Part shown: positions 45,285 to 56,798 of the stretch, piece by piece
Layout of the letters: every line of letters begins with the position of its first letter
Position numbering within the stretch: position 1 is the first letter of the stretch
Assembly (NCBI GenBank): GCA_017654935.2
Contig: CM065690.1
Coordinates: 4,761,425-4,825,424 of the forward strand
Source of the DNA: Phymorhynchus buccinoides
Taxonomy: Eukaryota > Mollusca > Gastropoda > Neogastropoda > Raphitomidae
Direction: 5' to 3'
DNA: 64,000 nucleotides
Program-made: the position numbers and the translations under genes
The notes under the pieces: model-generated
The model's database searches: none
Told to the model about the DNA's origin: nothing
What the model saw: the letters and a program-made list of their open reading frames with translations, nothing else

Positions 45285-46485
45285 TTCCAAAAAAAGTGTG
45301 ATGTCATCCGCATATATTGCCAATTACGCATTTAAAAAACCAAAATCATCTGTCTGTTATCTTTTATTTTTAGACTTTTATACTTGAGCAACTTTTTATT
45401 TTACGTGCTAGCACCTATAAAGCCAAAAACGAAGGCCCAGGGAGAAAAGGGGCATCCTTGTCTAATTCCATCTTCCACAGAAAAGTTATCTGAGAGCCAG
45501 CCACAGTAACCCACACAGCTTATGGTGTCATTCATCAGAACAGACACCCATTTTAAAAGTTCATCCCCGAAACCAAACAATTTAAAGATCTGTAACATGT
45601 AATCTTTTGACATACAGTCAAAAGCATGGACAAAATCCACAGCAAACAGAAGACCTGGTGAATCAGATTGATTACAATAATCTGTAACATCATCAATCAT
45701 ACGTAGTAACGTAGAGACATTTCTACCTTTTGATATATCCGAACTGATCCTCAGAGACCAAATCGTCAATGTCATCATTCAAACGCATATTCAAACATTT
45801 TGCTAACAGCTTATAGTCATTATTGGTTAAGCTAATAGGTCTCTAGTTTTTCATTTCGTTCCTAGGTAATTCTTTCCCTTTGTGAATTAAAGTAATAACC
45901 GCTTTGCGCTGAGACAATGAGATACTACCACATTCAAATGCTGAATTTAAGGAAACAATCACATATTTGGTAATGGATCTCCAAAATATTTTATAAAATT
46001 CTATAGTAAGCCCATCACATCCCGGACTGGACCCGTTTTTCATTGATTTTAATGCATTCAAAATTTCCGTCTCTTGTCATCATGCCCTCACACCCTTCCC
46101 TCTGCTGTTCATTTAAGCTAGGTAGATTCGCATTACTCACAAACAATTGTACATTTCTTAGCATTTCATTGCCTTTTACATGTACATTTGTCTTGTACAA
46201 CCTTTTAAAGTACTCTTTCTGCACTGATAAAATATCTTTTTGATTCGTAATTTCTACATCATTTTCATTTTTTATGCTAGTCATGATTTTTGCGTTCGCT
46301 CTAGCTTTTTCTAATCCTAAAAAGTACTTTGTGTTCTTTTCCACCTGCTCTACCCACTGTGCTCTTGCACGGACCTGAGCAGCACGGGCCTTATTCTGCT
46401 CCTGCAGCTCAAGTTGTAATTTCACCTTGTCTCGTTCTGTTAGCAATGAGGCGTTGTTAGGATCGTGACTCAGCTGTGTGTTCAT
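45285..46485 (-). pseudogene. LINE linker and reverse transcriptase fragments
   Basis: The segment 46485-46068 encodes a basic helical linker (RARAQWVEQVEKNTKYFLGL). After frameshifts, NGSSPGCDGLTIEFYKIFW and KAVITLIHKG mark RT motifs 1-2 (46061-45843). LLFAVDFVHAFDCM and GIRQGCPFSPWAFV mark the palm (45778-45401). YADDITLFLEDENDR near 45322-45280 is the catalytic YADD box. All are interrupted, so there is no active enzyme. The clade is probably L1/Tx1-like, judged from motif style only. Confidence 0.85.
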
Positions 46486-46489
46486 CGTG

Positions 46490-46690
46490 TTAAAAGAAAC
46501 TATGCATGCTTATCCTTAGACGTGTATGTATCCACATATAATGTGTATCTTTAAGTGTGTATTATGTGTAACTTTTGCTCCTATTCATGCATGCTGAATG
46601 TCGATGTCTTTGTTATTCTGGCACCTGAACAAAATTTCTCCTTGGGAGATAATAAAGTGAATTTGATTTGATTTGATTTTTTGATTTGAT
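46490..46690 (+). mobile_element. Short retroelement tail inserted in the LINE
   Basis: An antisense insertion splits the LINE between the linker and endonuclease pieces. It ends TCTCCTTGGGAGATAATAAA and then (TTTGA)n, a 3' end typical of LINEs or SINEs that use a short-repeat tail. Only about 200 bp is present. Confidence 0.65.
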
Positions 46691-47218
46691 TTGATCTAAC
46701 TTGTTCAATTCATCATATAGCTTAATAGAATTGTTTTTGGAGACTATTGCTTTTTGTTTGCTATAATTCATACAAAACTCTTTTATCTTGATTTTCATAA
46801 GTTCCCAAGCAATTTGGTCACCGTTTGTTTCTATATCCACCGTACTAATAAAGTTGTTCATTTGCGTCACAAACTCTTTCTCAAAAAGCAATTTCCAATA
46901 ACCCTTTCCGCGCTCAACGCTAGAAAATTTAAAGGAAGCCAAACACCCTCTGTGGTCTGAAATTGGAACACTTAGTAACTGACAATGCGTAACTTTTTCA
47001 AATAGCGCAGAGTCTGTTAGAACATAGTCTAAACGTCTGGCTACAAATGGATTCTTCCTTGACCATGTGAATTCTTTTATGTCAGGATTAAATAGTCTCC
47101 ATGTGTCGTACATATTCCTCTCAGTCAGCAAATTATTAAAGCGAGTAGTAACGTGATCTGAATGAAATCCGCCAGAGATAATATCTTTAGAATTGTCTAA
47201 TACTGTATTAAAGTCCAC
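46690..47218 (-). pseudogene. LINE endonuclease domain, C-terminal part
   Basis: The frame starts DFNTVLDNSKD, preceded by a stop where VVGGDFN would be expected, and continues with FTWSRKNPFVARRLDYVLTD and SVPISDHRGCLASF. These are the substrate and catalytic His (SDHR) signatures of APE-type LINE endonucleases, which nick the target DNA. The frame then passes into a linker (GKGYWKLLFEKEFV) as in L1/Tx1-like elements. The N-terminal catalytic residues are lost. Confidence 0.8.
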
Positions 47219-47304
47219 TCACACAACAATATTATATTTTTTAGGTTAATCAATGCATTTTGTAACTCATCAAAAAAGCATTTTTTTCTGTCTCTATTCG
47301 GCAT

Positions 47305-47321
47305 AGTGTGTATATATATAT

Positions 47322-47359
<38 letters not shown>
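47305..47359. repeat. TA microsatellite
   Basis: (TA)n of about 50 bp with one AAT interruption; it is the insertion site of the adjacent Tc1 derivative. Confidence 0.95.
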
Positions 47360-47776
47360 GGTCTCCAAAATTTAAGGGCTGGAAGAACGATCTTCTGTCT
47401 TGGAGGCATGCTTATTGAGAGCTCTGGTTGCCGCCCTTAAATACACATTCGTGTCTAACTTTTGCTCAGCAGTGTTCACTACAGTCATGCCTTGCACGTG
47501 CAATAGGCAAGAAACCTGCATCAGCCCTGATTCTTCAGCGAAAAGAGACCAAACTTTCGTGAAATTCTCGTGAATTTGCCACATTTTAAGCGTACCTGAA
47601 AACGCTGTTGCTGTACTGCAATGTCTGCAAAACTGGTTCAGGCACGTGCAACAGGAAGGAAAGTTATTGAGTAGCCTAAGTTTTGCCATTTTCTTCATTG
47701 TTGTCTTAGTGTACAATAAATAGATATCAAGCTACTGAAAACAGAAGCCGGCCCTTAACTTTTGGAGACCAGTATA
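47360..47776 (-). mobile_element. Tc1 family A deletion derivative (MITE-like, about 415 bp)
   Basis: Both ends are present (GGTCTCCAAAATTTAAGGGC and the inverse of GGTCTCCAAAAGTTAAGGGC) between TA-rich flanks. The interior is the same leader as 740-1090, cut just after the transposase start, so the whole transposase is deleted. The open frame across the leader is not a gene. Confidence 0.85.
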
Positions 47777-47847
47777 TATATACTGGCGTTAGTTCTACAT
47801 AGTTTGGAAGTAATAACTACAAAGATGGACTGAGCGGACATGGATAT

Positions 47848-47877
47848 GAGAGAGAGAGTGAGAGGGAGGGAGGGAGG

Positions 47878-47951
<74 letters not shown>

Positions 47952-48009
47952 CTGCACTGGGGGATTCATTTTTTTTTATTATGTGGACTCAATAGTCCAA
48001 ATGAATTAT

Positions 48010-48074
<65 letters not shown>

Positions 48075-48300
48075 CACTGCAACACAATCTAATTATACAC
48101 ACAGAATGTGGGTCACAACAATGACGTCAAGAAAAGTTACGTGTTGTATTTGTTACGTCAAGTTTGTTCTACTGTCTGTCCCGCGTCCAAGGCCAAAAGC
48201 CGAAATATTGGGAATAGTCTACATTCTTTCTTGTTAGTTTTCATTCTTTTTTAGTTCTTCTCTTTTTTTGTTCTGATATATATATATATATATATATATA
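47848..48300 (+). repeat. GA, CA and TA microsatellites
   Basis: (GA)n at 47848-47950, (CA)n at 48012-48073, (TA)n at 48277-48300. Confidence 0.95.
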
Positions 48301-48337
48301 AAATAAGTCATTAAAACACACTTTGTTCATATATATA

Positions 48338-48790
48338 CTGATGGAAAAAAGTTAGGGACCAGTCACACACACATGCACAACTTTCCAACCACGAATGGCA
48401 ATGCAATTTTTTTGGGCAAGCATTTAATTCATTATCTCGTCAATCAGAGTACCAAATTTCATTCTGATTTGATTATCCGTTTGCTTTCCGCGAGCGCTCA
48501 AACAACATAGGGGCTCAAAACGAAAATTGTAAGTCCTTCGACATGTTCAGTAGTGTGTGTGTCACCAGCTTCACGAAGAACTCCTGTGGGATGGCCTGCC
48601 ACTCGGCACGAAGCATCTGGAGTAGGTGCTGGAGATTCCTGGGGGGAGGATGATTTGCCCTCACCCGCCTATCAAGTTCATCCCATGCATGCTCTATGGG
48701 GTTGAGATCTGGGCTGCAGGTCGGCCAAACAAGCCTGACAACACCAGCCTGTTGGATGAAGTTGGTCACCACCCTGTTCTGTCCTTTTTT
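48338..48790 (-). mobile_element. Tc1-like element family C, 3' fragment
   Basis: It begins after TA at 48336-48337 with CTGATGGAAAAAAGTTAGGG, a Tc1-type end, and holds the transposase C-terminal part. It is broken near 48790. Confidence 0.85.
48515..48785 (-). pseudogene. Tc1 transposase C-terminal fragment
   Basis: The frame reads RVVTNFIQQAGVVRLVWP, then CSPDLNPIEHAWDELDRRVR with the catalytic Glu, and RAEWQAIPQEFFVKLVTH to a stop at 48515. The DNA-binding domain and both aspartates are missing. It is distinct in sequence from family B at 2832-3874. Confidence 0.85.
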
Positions 48791-48916
48791 AACATATTTT
48801 TGTTTGTTTAAAATCTTTTACTTTAAACTATATAGAAATGAAAGTGAAAGGCGCCTATAAACTATCAAACTTGTCTGATAGGATTAAAGAGGGCTTACGC
48901 TAGTCTAAAGCTTTCA

Positions 48917-49195
48917 GAAGTTAAATCGCCGTCCGCCTGCAATACAGACGTAACTCAAAATTGGTCATCTTCGATGTGTTGGACTTACCAGTTGATCTAG
49001 ACAAGCTGCATCATCTAACAAAGCTGTAAAACAACAATTTGCAAAGATAAAACACTGATGGTGACGCTAAAGGAACAAAAAATGACGTTATGTGGCCTGA
49101 AATGACCAAAATATTGAGTTTTCCATTCCTCATGTGAAGTGATGTCATTCGACTTACGTCTGTATTGCATGCCGGCGGCGAAATGATCAATCGGT
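48917..49195. mobile_element. Short foldback, about 275 bp
   Basis: TGCAATACAGACGTAA with a CGCCG flank near 48925-48957 returns inverted near 49150-49190 (TTACGTCTGTATTGCA, GGCGGCGAAA). The spacer has no gene. Confidence 0.6.
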
Positions 49196-49382
49196 TTCTT
49201 CGTCACCGTTGGAAATCAAACTAGCATTTAAGTCAATAATGAAAACAACTAAAAAACTATCTGCGCAATATTTTGCTTTCATACAAAAACTAAATGTTCA
49301 TTGACCATCCGCAAAGCAATAGCTGATTAATGTCTTCACAGCTGTCTGTCTGTTTGTTCCTGGCTGACGGATTATGTTAACA

Positions 49383-49780
49383 CGATAGCGTTTGAATGAA
49401 GGGACCTTGGATCCTCAAATTTCGCATGCAGATGCGTAGTATCTAGGCCAAGTTAAGAAGGCGATTGAACAAGAAAAACATAAGGCTCACCTCGGAGCTT
49501 TCGGGGTTATCATGCTCTCTTCGTCAGCGGCGTCTGCTGAAAAGGCCACTGGAAGTTCAGTGCACACGATCCTGAGTACAGCTCAAGGCTGCACCCATGG
49601 CGTATGACTGAACCATGGAAGAGTATGCCATGAGCAAGGTGTGTCTTCCACGGCCCCGGGTCAGTGTGTGTTTGGAGCCGTGATGCAGATGGCTTCCTCA
49701 CTTGAAGCACCACACTAGGCCATTTTGCTTGAAGATGAAGGTCATTGGTCAAATGTCACTGGAGCCGAAAAAGCTCTAGG
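49383..49780 (+). repeat. Dispersed repeat overlapping the apparent receptor start
   Basis: Blocks shared with 35403-35545 flank about 270 bp of other sequence. The last block (GTCACTGGAGCCGAAAA) covers the first codons of the long receptor ORF, so the ATG at 49725 is probably not the true start. Confidence 0.7.
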
Positions 49781-49830
49781 TTTAATCTTGCAAACGCATC
49801 AACTGATATTCTGTCTCTTTGCTAAAGCAC

Positions 49831-52800
49831 AGCAAAGGAATATCGACAACATCCGAAGTCTACCTTCTACTAGCGCTGCACAGAACACTGAAAACAGTTC
49901 ACACATTACTGGTGCCACCACAGTGAAAACAGGCAACAGCCTACACAGTACGGCTTCGACCCAGAACCTCTGTGCCCTGTGCCCTGGAGTGGCGTGCCCC
50001 GGGAACCATCCGTTTCCCAACCTCACTGCGGTGCAGACCAATGGCTCAGACTGTGAGCACAGCCTGCCCCAGTTCTCAGCTCTACCCGGGGTGATCACCG
50101 GCCTCTGCGGACAGTCCACCTCCTTCTGCAAGCTTCATCTCACAGCACCGCATGGCTTGCATGTACGTGCTCGCATCAGGCGGCTGGTATACTGGTGCGA
50201 CTCCTCTCTCATCAGTCACACAGTGTCCGAGTCTCCATACTTCAGCGTAAAGATCAGATGCAATTATCATACTCTGAGAGAAGCGTTTTTCGAATCTTTC
50301 AAAAGGTTGTTCATTTTCAGCACGAACAAGTTTATGGCAAAAATCGATGTTATTTTAGTTGGGCAAGATATCGGTTTTATATTAAAATATTTATCAAAAC
50401 ATTCTGGATTTCTGATAGCGCCGCTTTATCCCAAACGTGTGCATTTCGCGCAATCATTAAATGCCCCCAGATGGTACGTCACTGTGGTTAGTGTGCAGCA
50501 AGTGCACAAATCCAACAATTACAGAAAACATGTACACATTGTCTCCACAAACCTTAACACAAATAACACTATTTCTGGACATTTATATGTTGAGCTGTTT
50601 GCCAACCCAAGAGTATTCTCTTCATTTCTTCAAATCTCTTTCTCGTATGGTATGAACTATCACGCAGGCCTGAAACTGTACTTCTCTGTGTTTCCTGAAA
50701 CACATCAACCCCAGGTGCTGCCTACTGGTTCACTCAACTGCTCTGTGGAGCATTACGTCACATTTCGGCGTCACGTGCACTGCAATCTGCACGTGCAGTG
50801 TGACCAAGGTCAGGACGAAACGGAACACTGTCCCTACAGCAGCCCTCAATGCCCAGGGATGGTGGCTTCTGTCCGCAAGTGTTTCACTCTAGTTTCCTTT
50901 AATATCTGGAATTATCATTCGTTTCTTATCTACAAGTGCAGAAGCATAGGAGCAGATTTAGCTTCGATAAAAACGCAAAGAGAACAGCGAGATTCTCAAC
51001 CGATTTTTGAAAACTCTGTCATAATGGAAATGTTCTTTGGTCTGAAGTCAGGCTGGAGTGGTGTGTCTTTTCTCTATAGCAGATTCCGTCACTGGTCAGA
51101 TGGTACCCTCATCTACAACGTCAATCATTTCGTGACAACCTTAAGTACATATTCGTTTGAAAGGACGGCCTACTTTGTTATTCTTAAGGAAACGCCGTAT
51201 ATCTACATGATGTCAATGAACATGGTTCAAGTTCAGATAATTAAGCATAGATTAGCGCTGTGTGAGAGGAACCTGCCATCACGTGGTACGTTTTCTGTGC
51301 AGTGTGCCTATCACAAGTTGTCTTCAAACACCATGTTGAGAAATACACTCCAGTTTCTATTTCTTTGTCCAGGTGATGATGTTATTATGCACGCACTCTT
51401 CAGATGCGATGTGAACAGCCATTGTGAGAAAACAAAACACATCCATTGTTCTTTATTTGTTAATGAAACTGATGCACAGAAGAAAAGTGCGGTGGCTCCA
51501 CAAGAACGACCAGTGAACTCTGTGTACGCCATGTTTGGCTGTGACGATGCTGACACAAACACCGTTCCCTACACTGTAGTGTGTGACTTCAGCCAGGACT
51601 GCCCTGACAGCACTGACGAGGCTTTCTGCCAGCATGCACCTTGCTCTGCTTTCCGCTGTGCTAATGGCCAGTGTGTGTCACGGAGTCAACGCTGTAATGA
51701 ACACTCCGACTGTCTGGACCACTCTGATGAAAAGAAATGCTACCGGGATAAAGGCAGCACATACATCGCTCCGGAACAGAAAATCAGTTACGGGCAAAGA
51801 ATGTTCATCAACCTGGATGGCACTGGTTACTTTACCCAGCGAATTATGACCAGTGAGCACGGTTGTCCCAGCAGTCATTACCAGTGCACAGCGGAGTGGA
51901 CGTACTGTCTGCCTCTCTACACCCGCTGCAATGGATTCTCCGACTGCGTTCACGGAGAGGATGAACAAGGCTGTGAGAGACTGACCTGTCCCGGGTTGTA
52001 TCGTTGTCGATCTTCAACTGTGTGTGTGCATGGAAATCATCTGTGTGACGGCTGGGGGCAGTGTCCACAGCGGGATGATGAACTGCTGTGTGACAGGGCC
52101 TGCCCCCAGGGCTGTGTGTGTCGTGGATTCTCTGTCCACTGCAGGCACCGTTTCCCTGCTGAAGTCTTCTCCAACCTTCGACAGATCTATGCCTCTGGCT
52201 CAGGAATGTCCCCAGCTGATTTCACACAGAACTGGTATCTTGTATTTTTGTCTTTGTCGCATTGTTTCCTAGTGAATGTGTCTGCAATCAGCCTTAGAAA
52301 TTTACAACATCTCGATTTGTACGGTAACGGTATCAAATCTATTGATGTGAGCATTTTTCGAGAATCGCCTAGTTTAAGAGTTCTTCTGTTGTCAAACAAT
52401 CCACTGAGTGAAGTGACAAATAATATTAAGGAAATCGTCTTTCATTCATTAGAACAACTGGATGTATCAGGAACGCATCTAAGTGTACATAACACTGATT
52501 TGTACTTACCTCGTACGAAGGTCTTCAACCTGTCCTATTCCGCCATAGAAGTGTTTGGTCCTCTCGTTTTCAAGAACGCACCACAGCTCAAAGTGTTAGA
52601 CATTAGGGGTAACTTAGTGCAGCACTTTTCATTTGACATTCTATCACGGTCAACTCATTTAGAAACTCTTTTCTCGTCAAACTACAGGTTTTGCTGCCAA
52701 AGCATCCTTCAAGGAACTCATAAAGATGTCAGTGGAGTGAACTGTTTCGCTCCAAGAGGTTTCCTCCATTCCTGCGACAGGCTGCTTCCTTCCCGGCTGT

Positions 52801-53750
52801 ACAGAGCCGTGTTCTGGCTGACCGCACTGTGCGCCATTGTGGGTCACGTGGCCTGCATGGCTGTGCTGTTGAAGGACACTGTGGGCGCACGTTTCCCGCT
52901 GACCTTCGTCCAACTGAACGCTGCCCACATGTCCATGGGTGGCCACATCAGCGTCATCCTCGCTGCTGACCGCCTGTTTCTAGGGAGCTATGTCCGAGTG
53001 GAACGCACGTGGACGTCCAGTGTGACGTGCAGAGTCAGTGGGTTCCTTTCTCTCCTGTCCAGTGTGGTGTCAACTCTTATCATAGTCGTCATCACTTTGA
53101 ACCACGTTGTTGCTCTCTATCTCCCTATACACTCGTGGGAAAGGAGTCACAGTTTGACAAGCGTTCTATGTGTATTAGCCTGGCTTGTTGGAGTCATGTT
53201 GTCCGCAGTACCTTTCTTTCCTGCACTGTCCCACTGGGGTGTCCAGACCCAGTCCGGTCTGTGCCGCATGGCGCTGTTCGACCACTATCGTTTCCACCAC
53301 CACTTCCAATGGTTCACGGCAATCCTCGCAGTTAACTTCACATTATCAGGCACGATTCTTACTGGCCTAGTCGTCATACACAGACGCACTCCCCGCTTTG
53401 CTCTGGCTCTGGACCCAAGCAGGAGGCCGGTGTACCGCACGGTGCAGCTGACGAGGGCTGTGGCTGGGACGCACGCTCTCTGTTGGGTGCTCATGTCCTT
53501 GGTCAGAATGCTGGTGTCACAGAGTACAGAGTTCCCCAGTGCCATGGAGGTGCAGGTGTCACACAGCACGGTGTTCCATGGGGTCTACAGTGCCATGGTG
53601 GTGTTCCTGCTGCCTCTCAGCTCCGCCCTGAGTCCAGTCCTGGTCCTGGGCAGCCTGGTGCTGCAGCAGAGAAGTCAGATCCGGGAACGACGGCTGATGG
53701 AGGTCCTGAGAGCCAGGATGGCTGTCAACAAGAAACAGCAGGCGAAATGA
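49831..53750 (+). CDS. GRL101-like receptor: C-type lectin, LDLa, LRR, seven-helix
   Basis: The ORF is open from an ATG at 49725 (1341 codons). I start at 49831, after the acceptor-like TTTGCTAAAGCACAG, because the first codons lie in a dispersed repeat and no signal peptide is seen. Numbering from the 49725 ATG, the order is: cysteine-rich start; LDLa-like CNLHVQCDQGQDETEHC (about 350); C-type lectin-like region with CFTLVSF and FRHWSDGTLIYN (376-515); LDLa array with RCNEHSDCLDHSDEKKC (604-789); LRR N-cap CPQGCVCRG (about 794); LRRs such as LQHLDLYGNGIKSIDV (850-990); seven hydrophobic helices (1025-1313). This is the type A LGR layout, as in Lymnaea GRL101. The usual ERW/DRY after helix 3 reads TLNHVVAL and the NPxxY of helix 7 reads LSPVLVL, so G-protein coupling is doubtful. 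One exon encodes nearly everything. Confidence 0.85.
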
Positions 53751-53814
53751 TCGAGTACATTGCTGAACGACTGTGTTTTTTTGCATGTAAAAATATAACT
53801 AAGCTGTTTGGCTG

Positions 53815-53863
53815 TTCTCTCTCTCCATTTGTCTCTCTGTCTCTGTCTCTGTCTGTGTCTCTC

Positions 53864-53944
<81 letters not shown>

Positions 53945-53986
53945 CTCTCCCCTCTCTCTCTCTCTCTCTCTCTCTCCGTATATCGT
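53815..53986 (+). repeat. CT/CTGT microsatellite
   Basis: (CT)n and (CTGT)n begin 65 bp after the receptor stop, in its likely 3' untranslated region. An AATAAA-containing stretch occurs at 54071. Confidence 0.95.
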
Positions 53987-54174
53987 CTTCTACCTGTCTG
54001 TCTGATGGAAACCCATCCATGTATAAAAGATACAACATTGTGTTAACAACACAAGACTGAAATCAAAGACAAATAAATGGACTACCCCTAGCAGCCAGCC
54101 TACTTGCTTTCAGACTTCTTGTGCCTTCAATAACATTCCACACACGTACGTTGAGTGTGCATTAACTGAACGGG

Positions 54175-54610
54175 TTAACGCCAAAACACCAGGATCGGGT
54201 AACGATATTTGTACACTTGCTGTCTCGAGATACAGAGAAAAAGGGAGGGAAAAAGAGTTGCGGCACGCGAGGATGGAGGCAGAATGAAACCACGCGGTTG
54301 GTTGAGTGGAGGTTTTACATCCTCATGGCGGAAAGCCCTTAGGGACAAGTTGTTCTGGTGCTGGGTCGATGTGGAGATGGCCGCAGAGCGGTTGATGGTC
54401 GAGCCACGCGAAGAAGGATGAAAATGAAAATAGGTCTGCGGTCTTTCGACCATGTGGGGCATTTTTAAATACAAAGATGGTGGGAACAATACTGGAGGCA
54501 ATGCCCAGAGGCAGTGCAACACCAGTAAAGTCCCGATTTTTTTAACAATACAGATATGTGTAGCAGTAACCACGCCTCGGTTAAACCTCATCGGCTATAG
54601 TACCGCCACA
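54175..54610 (-). repeat. Dispersed repeat, long copy
   Basis: The part 54457-54610 matches 55880-55975 directly (GGAGGCAATGCCC.GAGGCAGT) and 16741-16905 in reverse. The rest to 54175 may belong to the same element but has no partner in the window. The region 54611-55359 has no recognised feature. Confidence 0.65.
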
Positions 54611-55368
54611 GAGCCACGCGGCTCGACTGGGTCCGTTTATATGCCGGCTGTATAAAGTAGGGCGGGAAGGGAAGATGAAGTATGTAGCTGATAGGAACAA
54701 CTAGACAAACGGACAACTAGATAACTGCAACTTTAACTAAAACTGAACCAGAACTTCGCTATAATTATGTAAACGAGAGCATAGGTTTGAGTCAATGTGT
54801 AAATAATGTCAGAAACGGAACGCGTAGATATTTTGTTTACATGAATAATGAGAAGTTATCCACTCTTTCCATATTGTTCAACCGCGAATACACTGTATTG
54901 ACCAAAAACAAAATGTCGTAGAAACGTCACATCTTTACCTATACCCTGAAGGAGGTAGACATTCAGCATTCATTAAATGTTCACAATAGACTTAAAAACG
55001 TTCTCTTTTTTTTAAAATGAGGATACATATCCAGTATAAGTTTTCCACCAAATAAATTGTGTAGTAGGTACTGGATATTCTCAGTAAAGAATGAAACTAC
55101 AGCAACGTTTGAGCACATGTGCTTTCCGACTTAGTGGGTTTTTGTTTTTTGGTTCTTACCCGGAGTTAAAAAACAAAAGAAAACAAAAACATATACCTTT
55201 GGGGAAGTTCCCATTAGATGCTACTAATCTACTGCTGATCGTTTTCAACCCAGACTGTCTACAGCAGTTGAGGGGGTTGCTGTTGATTTCTTGTTGTGAG
55301 TTGAAGTCAGTGTCATTCGAAGTGTGAACTGTGTTCAATCGAATGTTAACGATATAATACGACCTTCC

Positions 55369-55725
55369 CGGTGCGCCCCGGTTCGCATATTACCGTTTTG
55401 CATACTGCCGCTTCGCATAAAGCCGATTCACATACTGCCGCTTCGCATACAAAGCTTTGTGGACATGGCATTTCGCATAAAACTCAGAAAGTTAGGGATA
55501 GGGTTAGGGATAGGGTTAGGGATAAGTTATGGATAGGGTTAGGGATAGTAATAAAGTAACAGAAAGTAACGTAGGGTGCATTAGAACCTGCAAGAGTGCA
55601 TACTATGCGAAATGGCAAACCCGTTTATGCGAACTGCCAGTTTTGTTTGGAAGAGACACTCGATTTGCGCCCGCGGCTCTGATCAAAGGATTATGCGAAA
55701 CGCATTATGCCAACCGGTGGGCACC
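55369..55725. mobile_element. Foldback element F3 with 8-9 bp target duplication
   Basis: The ends CGGTGCGCCCCGGTTCGCAT and the inverse of GGTGCCCACCGGTTGGCATA are flanked on both sides by CGACCTTCC (55360-55368 and 55726-55734). Inside, TTCGCATA words point right-to-centre and TATGCGAA words return. The middle is GGGATAGGGTTAGGGATAGG-type repeats. The 8-9 bp duplication fits hAT or Mutator-type insertion. No ORF. Confidence 0.8.
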
Positions 55726-55879
55726 CGACCTTCCACCATTGCACAACAATCTACTGAAAACCGATCACATTTCGAATGCCACTGACATCAACTCAGAAGA
55801 AAACAACTGATTTTTGTCTCTCGACGATTACATTCTGCTCAACGTCATTCGGTCTGGGACAGACACATATGGGACATTA

Positions 55880-55975
55880 GTGGATTATAAAGACAGTGGG
55901 AACGATCCTGGAGGCAATGCCCGGAGGCAGTGCAACACCAGGAAAGTCCCGAATTTGTAACAATACAGATAATTA
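55880..55975 (-). repeat. Dispersed repeat, short copy
   Basis: Matches 54463-54560. Confidence 0.75.
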
Positions 55976-56054
55976 CATTTGACCCCCTCACCCTTGTTGT
56001 ACTCCAAGTTCAGTAAGAATAGGACTACACTGGAATGGGAACAAAGCCTGTGTG

Positions 56055-56055
56055 C

Positions 56056-56123
<68 letters not shown>

Positions 56124-56155
56124 GCGTGCGTGTGTGCGTGCGTGCGTGCGTGTGC

Positions 56156-56229
<74 letters not shown>

Positions 56230-56275
56230 GCGTGCGTGTGTGCGTGTGCGTGCGTGCGTGTGTGTGTGTGTGCAC
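56055..56275 (+). repeat. GT microsatellite with GC interruptions
   Basis: (GT)n with (GTGC) blocks over 220 bp. Confidence 0.95.
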
Positions 56276-56307
56276 ATAAACTGCAGAGAACGTCTAAACC
56301 AGAACTC

Positions 56308-56695
56308 CAGCCCAGTTTCGGTTTCGGTTTCGGTTTCGGTTAATCAAAGTGCTTGAATTCACCCAAAAAGCCCAAATTTTCATGGAAGATCAAGTAAAAT
56401 TAGAAAAGTTACTTTTACTCTGATTTTATTGATTTCCAGCACAGTTTCGGTTTCGGTTTTAATCGAGTACTTGAATTCACCCAAAAAGCCCAAATTTTCA
56501 TGGAAGATCAAGTAAAATTAGAAAAGTTACTTTTACTCTGATTTTATTGATTTCCAGCACAGTTTCGGTTTCGGTTAATCAAAGTACTTGAATTCACCCA
56601 AAAAGTCAAAATTTTCATGGAAGATCAAGTAAAATTAGAAAAGTTACTTTTACTCTGATTTTATTGATTTCCAGCACAGTTTCGGTTTCGCAAAG
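56308..56695 (+). repeat. 118-129 bp tandem repeat with TTTCGG runs
   Basis: CAGTTTCGGTTTCGG recurs at about 56313, 56442, 56560 and 56677. Between copies lie AATTCACCCAAAAAG and TGGAAGATCAAGTAAAATTA. It ends 100 bp before the polymerase start and may be part of that element. It resembles no other repeat in the window. Confidence 0.9.
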
Positions 56696-56798
56696 TAAAA
56701 TATAAAAAAAATCATTGAAACCAGCTAAAAAACACCAACTTTATAGTAAAAGAAAAATAATTAATTTTTAAATTACGTATTTATTTTGTGTTATAAAA

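Larger units (their letters stand above)
44319..47220 (-). mobile_element. Decayed non-LTR retrotransposon (LINE)
   Basis: Pieces of one ORF2-type protein lie in order on the minus strand, broken by stops and frameshifts. Beyond about 44900 only weak remains are visible. The 5' part breaks near 47220 beside a TA microsatellite. Confidence 0.85.

Noticed and set aside
50195..50491. ORFs overlapping the receptor in other frames
   Set aside because: They are shadows of the 4-kb receptor frame.
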